From GCA-2719315 sp964448645 (GTDB lineage: Bacteria; Bacteroidota; Bacteroidia; Flavobacteriales; Flavobacteriaceae), in NCBI GenBank assembly GCA_964448645.1, contig CAYUZY010000070.1, positions 1 through 10,274 on the forward strand: 10,274 bases of DNA. The letters are read 5' to 3'. Made by a program: the position numbers and the translations under genes. Under the pieces are notes generated by a model. It was not told where the DNA came from. It searched no databases and worked only from the letters and a program-made list of their open reading frames with translations. Below, in pieces: positions 1 through 6,906 of the stretch (the stretch's first letter is position 1; every line of letters begins with the position of its first letter).

Positions 1-843
1 TTTTTCAGATAGAAGTAAAAAAAGATCTGAAAAATATAAAATATCATATACTTCTGAAGTATTACCCAAAAAAAGTACTTTATCATTTAAATTATTCTTT
101 TCACAATATCTTTGTGCTTTTACTTTTTCAGGCCCCTCGCCTATCATAATTAGTTTAGCCTTAATTTTAACTGTAATCTGCTCAAAAACATAAATAACAT
201 CCATAATTCTTTTTAATGGTCTAAAATTACTTATATGAACAACTATTTTCTCATCCTCTTTAGCAAGGAGGTTTCTTTCACCCGGTTTTTTTTTAACAAC
301 AAACTTTTCAACGTCTATAAAATTATTAACAACTTCAATCTCTTTTTCTATATTAAATAATTCAATAGTATCATTTTTCAAACTTTTTGAAACAGCAGTT
401 ATGCAATCCGAATTATTAATACTAAAAGAGACTGCAGTCTTATAAAAAGGATGACTTCCAACTAAAGTTATGTCAGTCCCGTGAAGAGTCGTAACTATTG
501 GAATTTTTATTCCTTGATCTTCAAGCATTTTTTTTGCCATATATGCAGCATATGCATGAGGTATTGCATAATGAACATGCAAAACATCTATATTATTTTC
601 TTTAACTACATCGACTAATCTACTTGATAAAGCTAATTCATAAGGTTGAAATTTAAAAAGAGAGTATCTTGGAACATTTACTTCATGAAAATGAAGTTTT
701 ACATTTAAAGCTTCTAGTCTAACTGGTTGACTATATGTAACAAAATGAATTTCATGACCTTTTTTAGATAATTCAATACCAAGCTCTGTAGCAACAACAC
801 CACTACCTCCAAATGTTGGATAACATACTATTGCGATTTTCAT
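1..843 (-). CDS. bshA: Bacillithiol biosynthesis glycosyltransferase BshA (3' end cut by window)
   Basis: GT-B fold glycosyltransferase of family GT4. The family transfers GlcNAc from UDP-GlcNAc to L-malate, the first step of bacillithiol synthesis in the cytoplasm. The 281 codons present run from ATG at 843 to the window edge without a stop; family members are usually near 375-380 residues, so about a quarter is missing. BshA-like features are the glycine-rich N-terminal loop FGGSGVVATELG (11-22), HVHYAIPHA (89-97), the TLHGTDITLVG stretch (119-129), NNFIDVEKF (173-181), the start of the C-terminal nucleotide-binding domain at HISNFRPLKR (203-212), and IGEGPE (234-239). The sequence ends in SDLFLLLSEK, just before the expected sugar-nucleotide-binding ESFG motif. 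It is the last visible gene of the minus-strand operon, with its ATG 1 bp past the stop of the upstream gene, so it is probably co-transcribed and translationally coupled. The name is secure by sequence resemblance; no anomaly seen. Confidence 0.93.
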   Translation of the reverse strand, partial: MKIAIVCYPTFGGSGVVATELGIELSKKGHEIHFVTYSQPVRLEALNVKLHFHEVNVPRYSLFKFQPYELALSSRLVDVVKENNIDVLHVHYAIPHAYAAYMAKKMLEDQGIKIPIVTTLHGTDITLVGSHPFYKTAVSFSINNSDCITAVSKSLKNDTIELFNIEKEIEVVNNFIDVEKFVVKKKPGERNLLAKEDEKIVVHISNFRPLKRIMDVIYVFEQITVKIKAKLIMIGEGPEKVKAQRYCEKNNLNDKVLFLGNTSEVYDILYFSDLFLLLSEK

Positions 844-844
844 T

Positions 845-3757
845 TTATTTTTCTATTAAAGCTTCATAAACTAAGCGCTGCATTTTAGTTCTAATATCAT
901 ATTTTGCTATTAGATTTCTTTCCATTGAAGGATAAGTTCTATTTGATAAAAATACAACAATGATTTCATTCTCTGGATCTGCCCATGTGTAGGTTCCGGT
1001 AAAACCTAAATGACCAAAACTTTTATCTGAAGCACCGCCAAAAGTAGGACCGCTAGATTGATTGTCAATCTGAGGTTTGTCAAAACCTACTCCACGTCGA
1101 TTTCCTTCTGAACAAAAATAACAGTAATTAAAATTGTCAATAGTTTTTTTTGAAAGAATTTTGTTTTTATTATACGTTCCTCCTTGTAAATACATTTGCA
1201 TAACCACTGCTATATCATAAGCATTTGAAAATAAACCTGCATGACCCCCAGCTCCACCTTGCATTGCAGCTCCCATATCGTGAACATAACCCTTTAATTC
1301 AGAATGTCTATAATAATTGTCAATTTCAGAAGGAACTATTTTAGATTTATTTTTATTTTTTAATGGAAAATATGATGTGTTTTTTAAACTTAATGGATTA
1401 ATAACTTGATCTTGAACAATAAATGACAAATCTTTATTATATTTTTTTTCATAATAATATTTTAAAATATAAAATGGCAAATCAGAATACCTGCTTTCAG
1501 AATTTTTTAATATTGGACTTTTAACAATTTTATTAAAGATCTCTTCTTTATAAGAATTTCTCATATATAAGTTTTCACTAACAGCAGTTGAAAATTTATT
1601 ATTAATTTTTTTTCTATAAAATTTTCTTTTTGGTTTGTTTCTTTTGTTAAGTGTTTCCCTATAAAATGGTATCCAAGGAGTAAAATATGAAAAATGAGAC
1701 AACATATTTTTTATTATAATATTTTCTTTATTACTTCCTTTTAATTCAGGTAATAAGAATTTTAGATTGGAATCCAAGTTAAAATCTGAATTATCTATTG
1801 ATTTTATAACTAATGGCAAAGTTCCTATAATTTTTGTCAATGATGCTATATCATATACATGATCATTTTTAACAGGTGTTATTTTTTTATAACTATGAAA
1901 GCCATAACTCTTATGAAAAACAATTCTCCCTTTTCTTGCTACAAGCATTTGTAATCCTGGAGTCATCATAGAGTCAATAGAAATTTTTGCAAGGGAATCA
2001 AGTTTGTATAACTTTTGTTTGTCAAAACCAAGAGTTTCAGGTTCAGCATATGATAAATAATCTTGTGGTAAAAGATCCATCCCAGAGTTAAAAAGATATT
2101 CCTTTGATCCACTTACAGGAAGTCTTCCAGAAATTTTCTGAAAACCAAACAATGAATTAACACTAGCTTTTTGTGCAAATTCACTATTTTGATAACTTAA
2201 AAGTATAGATGATATATTATCCATTCCAACTAGATCTTTCAATACATATGGTTTTACAAAAAGGTTTAGAACTATATTTTTTTCATTAGATATTCTTTTT
2301 ATTAACTCCAACTGATTTTTGTTCATTTTTTCAGATTTCCATGGAGTTTTATTTGATCTGTGGAAACTTATAATTATTTTATCATAGTTCTTTATTTTAT
2401 CCTTATAATTAATAGAATCAGTATATTCTAAAGTTTTAACATTAAACTTTTTCTTTAATTGAAATCTATAAAATTTACTAGGAGCATCTCCCAAAGAAAT
2501 ATGAGCAATTTTTTCATCTAATTTTAATGGCAAGAAATTCTCTTTGTTTTTTAAAAGAGTTATGGCAGAAGAAAATGCATTATTAATCAAAAGGGAATCT
2601 ACTTGACTGTTTATATCATTTGTGATATTTTTTAATTTAACAGGTTTATAATTATTTAGACCTGCTTTATATTTAGCTTTTAATATTTTTTTTACTGAAT
2701 GAGAAAGTCTGTTTTCTGAAATAATTCCTCTCCTATAAGATTTTTTAATTGCCTTAAAACCCTTTGACACATTTCTAGAAACAATTAACAAATCATTCCC
2801 AGCTAAAAATGCATCTAAATCAACATTTTTTGATTTAGAATTTTGATAAACTCCTTCCATATTTAAAGCATCAGTGATTACTAATCCTTCAAAATTCATC
2901 TTTTCCTTTAAAACATCTTTAATTAAAGTTCTAGACAATGATGTAGGAATATTCTCAGAAGTAAGACTTGGTACATTTAAATGAGCAATCATAACAGATG
3001 AAATACCTTTTTCAATTAATTTATAATATGGATATAATTCTACATCATTTATTCTTTTTTTATCATTTCTTAATATTGGCAAGGTTTTATGAGAATCATT
3101 AGCTGTATCACCATGACCTGGAAAATGTTTTCCTGAAGTTAAGATGCCTGCCTGATGATGTCCTTACATAAGAGCTATTGCATGATTTGCAACTAGTTTC
3201 TTTGATTCTCCAAAAGATCTATTCCCAATAATAGGATTTCTAGGATTTGTGTTAATATCTAATACTGGAGAAAAACTTATATGAACCCCTAATCTCTTTT
3301 CTTGAACACCCATTCTATAACCAATTTTTCTAATTAATGAAGTATCCCTAATTGCCCCTAAAGTCATATTCCATGGAAAAGGCATGACAGAATCTAACCT
3401 CATAGAAACTCCCCATTCTGCATCCATTCCAACTAATAAGGGTGTTTTAGAATGCTTTTGAAAAGAATTAAGCCATTTTGTTTGTTTATAAGGAGAGCCT
3501 AGAGAAAAAATTACACCTCCTATATGATATTTTTTTATTAGCTCTAATGAAGAAATATAATGTGTTGAATCCTTTCTAGAAAAAACCATTGGCATAAATA
3601 ATTGTCCTATCTTTTGATCAAGTGACATATTATTATACAAACTATCAACCCATTTTTGTTGATTAATTCTATCAATAGGCTTTACTAATAAAGGGTCATT
3701 TTTTTGAGAAAATAAATTAAAAACAGAAAACAAGAAAATGGATAAAAAAAACCTCAT
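845..3757 (-). pseudogene. Secreted GH3 beta-N-acetylhexosaminidase fused to a serine hydrolase, interrupted by an in-frame TAA
   Basis: A 970-codon reading frame (excluding the terminal TAA) broken by one internal TAA at 3164-3166 (codon 198). Codons 1-18 encode a signal peptide ending around LFSQ. The first domain is a NagZ-type GH3 barrel: DAEWG (112-116), SPVLDINTNPRNP (163-175), the loop KHFPGHG (210-216) with the DSH acid/base dyad (221-223), and the nucleophile Asp296 in ITDALNMEG. The second is a beta-lactamase/class C-like serine hydrolase: SLTK with Ser639 and Lys642, YSD (757-759), and HLGFTG (916-921) as the KTG equivalent; the loop NYCYFCSEGNRRG is typical of the family in flavobacteria. 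The family cleaves GlcNAc from peptidoglycan fragments; the role of the hydrolase domain is unknown to me. Without readthrough, the first product (197 residues) lacks both GH3 catalytic groups. The stop stands where relatives, as I recall them, have Lys, one base from AAA. There is no frameshift. ATG 3757 directly abuts the upstream stop. A sequence error is a real alternative to pseudogenisation. Confidence 0.85.
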
Positions 3758-4240
3758 TTATAAAAATTTTTTATGCCAACTTTTTTCAATTGTTGTTTCC
3801 CAATTATTTTCATACAATTCTTTTGTGTTTATCATGTTATTAAAAACAATAGAATCTTTTAAAAGTTTTTCATCTCTTATCATAGACTCAAACATAGGCA
3901 ATGTTATAATCCTAATATCATTTTTAATTCTGCAAGCTACATTTAATCTATTTAAAAAATTTACTCCTAAAGATGATTGAAAAGACTTTATGAAATTTAT
4001 AGATTTATCAATTGAACAACCAGATGCAGAATTAATATCTTCATTTAAACCAATTATTAAAAAACTATTATATCTAATTTCATAACTTGATTCAATTTCA
4101 TTATTATGAGATGTCCAATTATTTAAAAATAGTTCAGTTTCTTTTTTTATTAGTTTTATGTCGGAATTACTTAATTGTCTATCTGCTTGATAAACCCAAA
4201 CCTTAGAATTATAAGGTAGTAAATTAAAAGAAATGTACAT
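3758..4240 (-). CDS. Conserved 160-residue protein of unknown function (often mislabelled ABC transporter ATPase)
   Basis: I recognise this as a small protein common in flavobacteria and usually carried in databases under the name ABC transporter ATPase. That name is not supported here: I see no Walker A (GxxxxGK[ST]), ABC signature or Walker B. There is no signal peptide or membrane segment, so it is probably cytosolic. Visible features are an aromatic N-terminus with VWVYQADRQLS (14-24), LNNWTSHN (39-46), SYEIRYNSFLIIGL (52-65), a central GCSID motif (74-78) with one Cys, VFNN (132-135), and a C-terminal SWHKKFL. The length equals the usual family size. It lies between the CCG Fe-S gene (2 bp gap) and the GH3 fusion gene (0 bp gap), so it is almost certainly co-transcribed with both. 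The ATG at 4240 is the start that fits the family N-terminus. Function unknown. Confidence 0.85.
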   Translation of the reverse strand: MYISFNLLPYNSKVWVYQADRQLSNSDIKLIKKETELFLNNWTSHNNEIESSYEIRYNSFLIIGLNEDINSASGCSIDKSINFIKSFQSSLGVNFLNRLNVACRIKNDIRIITLPMFESMIRDEKLLKDSIVFNNMINTKELYENNWETTIEKSWHKKFL

Positions 4241-4242
4241 AT

Positions 4243-5022
4243 TTATAAATCTTCAGCATTAGCTATTAATTCTGCTATATCCATTACAGAAACATCTTTT
4301 TCTTTTTCTTTGTTTTTAATTCCATCTGTCATCATAGTATTACAAAAAGGACATGCTGCAGCAATAATATCAGGTTTTGTATCAAGAGCTTGTTCAGTTC
4401 TTAAAATATTAATATCCTTATTACCTTTTTCAGGCTCTTTAAACATTTGAGCACCACCTGCACCACAACATAAACCATTAGATTTAGAATTTTTCATTTC
4501 TAATAAATTAGCTTGTAATTTTTCAATCAATTCTCTTGGAGCTTTGTATTCATTATTAGCTCTTCCTAAATAACAAGGGTCATGATATGTTATTTTTTTC
4601 CCTTTGAACTTTTCTCCTTCTACTTTTAATTTACCCGATAACAATAACCTTTTTAAAAATTGAGAATGGTGAAAAACATTATATTTTCCTCCTAACTCAG
4701 GATATTCATTTTTTAAAGTATTAAAACAATGGGGACAAGTAGTTACAATATCCGTAACATTATAATTATTTAAAGAATTAATATTTTGTAAAGCTTGAAT
4801 TTGAAATAAAAATTCATTACCCGATCTTTTTGCTGGATCTCCACTGCAAGACTCTTCAGCACCAAGAACTGCAAAAGAAATATTAGAATTATTTAAAATT
4901 TTAACAAAAGCTTTAGTAATTTTTTTTGAGCGATCGTCAAAACTTCCTGCACACCCAACCCAAAAAACAACTTCAGGCTTTTCTCCTCTAGAAGACATTT
5001 CCAATAAAGTTGGAACTTTCAT
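4243..5022 (-). CDS. CCG-domain (Fe-S)-binding oxidoreductase subunit, HdrB/D- or LutA-like
   Basis: A soluble protein of 259 residues with two cysteine-rich CCG-type repeats, as in the HdrB/HdrD subunits of heterodisulfide reductase, LutA and GlpC, where they bind Fe-S clusters and handle electron transfer or disulfide/hydroxyacid chemistry. Repeat 1 has Cys24 (WVGCAGSFD), Cys59 (ESCSGDPAKR), and Cys96/Cys99 (CPHC). Repeat 2 has Cys150 (HDPCYLGR), Cys185-Cys186 (CCGAGG), and Cys224/Cys227 (CPFC). Repeat 1 carries Ser60 where a full motif has a second Cys; SCxGDPAKR seems usual for this flavobacterial group. There is no signal peptide or transmembrane segment. It is probably the catalytic partner of the membrane Fe-S protein two genes upstream, docking at the inner face of the membrane. 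ATG 5022 lies 16 bp after the HAD gene. The substrate is not known; no residue seen here decides between lactate/glycolate-type and disulfide chemistry. Confidence 0.88.
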   Translation of the reverse strand: MKVPTLLEMSSRGEKPEVVFWVGCAGSFDDRSKKITKAFVKILNNSNISFAVLGAEESCSGDPAKRSGNEFLFQIQALQNINSLNNYNVTDIVTTCPHCFNTLKNEYPELGGKYNVFHHSQFLKRLLLSGKLKVEGEKFKGKKITYHDPCYLGRANNEYKAPRELIEKLQANLLEMKNSKSNGLCCGAGGAQMFKEPEKGNKDINILRTEQALDTKPDIIAAACPFCNTMMTDGIKNKEKEKDVSVMDIAELIANAEDL

Positions 5023-5038
5023 AAACTAAATAAGAATT

Positions 5039-5482
5039 TTAATCTTTATTATCATCAAAAACCTCTATGGTAACTTCTTTTTCAATTAAATCTGTAAACT
5101 TTCCATTGTATCGGGTTGCCTTGACTAAATGATTATCAATCCAATGGTAATTACCCCCTCTTGGTTTTCCCATGACCATACTATGATATTTAAAACCATT
5201 TTCATTTAACCATTTTTCGGTAATTTCTCTGTGAGATTCTAATCTAGCAGTAAAAAAACAAATTATATGCCCTTCATCGTACCACTTATTAAGTGTTTCT
5301 AATGCATCTGGATAAACTTTTGCAGTTAACATCCTTTCTGGTTCTTCATTAGGAATATCATCACATATTGTTCCATCAATATCAATTAGATAATTTTTTA
5401 ATCCCTCAGGTAAAACAGGGCTAACAACTTCTCCTTTTTCAACTTTTTCATGTAAATATTTGTCAACTTCTTCTTTTTTCAT
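5039..5482 (-). CDS. Small HAD-superfamily phosphatase-like protein (147 aa)
   Basis: A haloacid-dehalogenase fold protein with all four motifs visible: DIDGT (34-38; nucleophile Asp34 and acid/base Asp36), FFTAR with Thr78, Lys106 in MGKPRGG, and IDN with Asp116. The single-domain size suggests a phosphatase acting on a phosphorylated protein, nucleic acid end or sugar phosphate, but nothing shows the substrate. Relatives in Bacteroidota often carry the label phosphoheptose isomerase, which does not match this fold. The frame is open to an ATG at 5563, but that would overlap the preceding gene by 71 bases and add a poorly structured leader; ATG 5482 gives MKKEEVDKYL, a typical soluble start 10 bp past the upstream stop, so I chose it. 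The gene sits between the two Fe-S genes in the operon, with 10 and 16 bp gaps. Its link to the redox module is unknown. Confidence 0.83.
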   Translation of the reverse strand: MKKEEVDKYLHEKVEKGEVVSPVLPEGLKNYLIDIDGTICDDIPNEEPERMLTAKVYPDALETLNKWYDEGHIICFFTARLESHREITEKWLNENGFKYHSMVMGKPRGGNYHWIDNHLVKATRYNGKFTDLIEKEVTIEVFDDNKD

Positions 5483-5492
5483 GCTAATTATT

Positions 5493-6812
5493 TTAATTAT
5501 TTTCTTTAGTCCATAACATTCTGTCTTGATTATTAAATGGCCATGGAGCACCATTATTTTCAATATTACTCATCATATTATTTAAGTCTATTGGAGCTTC
5601 TGATTTCTCCATAACTAAATATTTTCTCATATCCATAATAATTGATAACGGATCGATTTCTATAGGGCACGCTTCAACACAAGCGTTACATGATGTGCAG
5701 GCCCATAATTCCTCCTTGGTTATATAATTATTTAATAACTGCTTGTTATCGGATACAAACTTACCTTTATTTTTAAAAATATTAGACCCTACCTCTTCTA
5801 ATCTATCACGTGTATCCATCATAATTTTTCTAGGGGATAGTTTTTTACCTGTCAAATTTGCTGGACAAACACTAGTGCATCTTCCACATTCAGTACAACT
5901 ATATGAATTCATTAATTGAACCCAATTAAGATCAAAAACATCACTTGCTCCAAATTTTTCTGGAACTTCATTGTTTTGATTATTAGAATTTTCAATACCT
6001 AGCATTAATTTAACTTCTTTGGTTATGTTTTTATCTATACAAAACATTCCTTTTATATTTAAATTAGCATAATATGTATTTGGAAAAGCTAAGAGGATAT
6101 GTAAGTGTTTAGAATAATACAAATAATTTAAGAAAATAAGAATAAAAATGATGTGCATCCACCAAAATAATCTTTCTAATATGAATAAAGAATTTATATC
6201 AAATGAAACAAATAATGGTTTTAAAAAATCAGAAACAGGAAAAAACCCAGCTTTTATATAACCTTCGTAATTATTATCCTGTAATAGACTATCTGTTGAA
6301 TTCATTAACAAGAATAATATCATAATAATAAACTCAAAATAAAGAATTAAATCAGCATCTTTCTTTGGCCAATTTTTCATTTCAGGTTTCCAAAACCTTT
6401 CAATTTTTAATATATTTCTTCGAATCCAAAAGAATATAACTGAAATAAATACTAATAAAGCTAATATTTCAAAAGAACCAATTAAATAATTATATAATTC
6501 TCCCAAATATTCAGCAAAGATTCTATGAGTACCTAAAATTCCATCTATTACAATTTCAAGTAATTCAATATTAATAATTACAAAACCTATATAAACAATT
6601 AAATGAAGAATTCCAGCGATTGGTTTATTACCCATTTTAGATTGGCCAAAAGCAACACGAAGCATATTTAAAATTCTCTTTTTTTTATTATCACTTCTAT
6701 CAACACTCTTTCCTAAACTAATATTTCTAATTAATTTATAAATATTATTTACAAAAAAATAAAAAGCTAAAATTAAAATGAAAAAAAATAATAAATTAGG
6801 TAAAAGATCCAT
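5493..6812 (-). CDS. Membrane-anchored 4Fe-4S ferredoxin-type protein, HdrE/HdrC-like electron carrier
   Basis: A 439-residue fusion of a membrane domain and a double [4Fe-4S] domain. Hydrophobic segments at about 5-27, 67-90, 108-131, 156-172 and 213-233 give roughly five helices, resembling the NarI/HdrE cytochrome b type; His70, His220, His236 and His238 are possible haem ligands, unproven. The C-terminal part holds two classical CxxCxxCxxxCP clusters: Cys306/309/312/316 and Cys372/375/378/382. This arrangement carries electrons between the quinone pool and a soluble partner, here presumably the CCG protein encoded two genes downstream. It is the first gene of the tight six-gene operon, starting at ATG 6812 after a 94 bp gap. 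I found no consensus TTTG/TAnnTTTG promoter on this strand in the gap. The family assignment is secure; the physiological direction and substrate are not. Confidence 0.88.
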   Translation of the reverse strand: MDLLPNLLFFFILILAFYFFVNNIYKLIRNISLGKSVDRSDNKKKRILNMLRVAFGQSKMGNKPIAGILHLIVYIGFVIINIELLEIVIDGILGTHRIFAEYLGELYNYLIGSFEILALLVFISVIFFWIRRNILKIERFWKPEMKNWPKKDADLILYFEFIIMILFLLMNSTDSLLQDNNYEGYIKAGFFPVSDFLKPLFVSFDINSLFILERLFWWMHIIFILIFLNYLYYSKHLHILLAFPNTYYANLNIKGMFCIDKNITKEVKLMLGIENSNNQNNEVPEKFGASDVFDLNWVQLMNSYSCTECGRCTSVCPANLTGKKLSPRKIMMDTRDRLEEVGSNIFKNKGKFVSDNKQLLNNYITKEELWACTSCNACVEACPIEIDPLSIIMDMRKYLVMEKSEAPIDLNNMMSNIENNGAPWPFNNQDRMLWTKENN

Positions 6813-6823
6813 ATAAATTATCT

Positions 6824-6855
6824 TTTGTGAAGCCGTTTAATATTAGATATATTTG
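6824..6855 (+). promoter_or_regulatory. Candidate Bacteroidota-type promoter pointing antisense into the MCE gene
   Basis: On the plus strand there is a TTTG at 6824-6827, a 20-base spacer, and TATATTTG at 6848-6855, which fits the Bacteroidota primary-sigma consensus TTTG-N(about 19-21)-TAnnTTTG exactly. The predicted start of transcription, about 7 bases downstream, would lie at the left edge of the hairpin at 6862-6900, and transcription would then run antisense to the MCE gene. No plus-strand gene follows, so this is either a small or antisense RNA promoter or a chance match in AT-rich DNA. Confidence 0.3.
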
Positions 6856-6861
6856 TAAAGG

Positions 6862-6900
6862 TATTAAAAATGATATTATGCATGCATAATATTTTTAATA
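6862..6900 (-). terminator. Likely terminator hairpin after the MCE gene
   Basis: Two arms pair over about 18 bp: 6862-6882 and 6883-6900. The left arm has three extra bases, giving one bulge. The centre, ATTATGCATGCATAAT at 6875-6890, is a perfect 16 bp palindrome. The structure begins 6 bases past the TAG of the MCE gene, where a terminator would be expected. It lacks a clean long U-tract on the minus strand (the trailing arm reads ATTTTTAATACC), so it could also be a 3' stabilising structure or an operator-like palindrome. Confidence 0.5.
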
Positions 6901-6906
6901 AAAAAT

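Noticed and set aside
3083..3166. Frameshift in the GH3 gene
   Set aside because: The conserved residues before and after the TAA are in the same frame with 27 sense codons between it and TTG 3082, so the lesion is a nonsense codon, not an indel.
3164..3166. Programmed readthrough or stop reassignment at the internal TAA
   Set aside because: TAA ends several neighbouring genes, the following bases (GGA) do not form a known readthrough context, and the codon occurs where a lysine is expected; simple mutation or sequence error is enough.
3738..3980. Plus-strand open frame of 80 codons
   Set aside because: It lies opposite the well-conserved 160-residue protein gene and the start of the GH3 gene, its product is a low-complexity hydrophobic stretch, and no family is recognisable; it is an antisense shadow.
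5483..5563. Upstream extension of the HAD gene to ATG 5563
   Set aside because: It would overlap the end of the membrane Fe-S gene by 71 bases and adds residues unlike the family; ATG 5482 fits the operon spacing.
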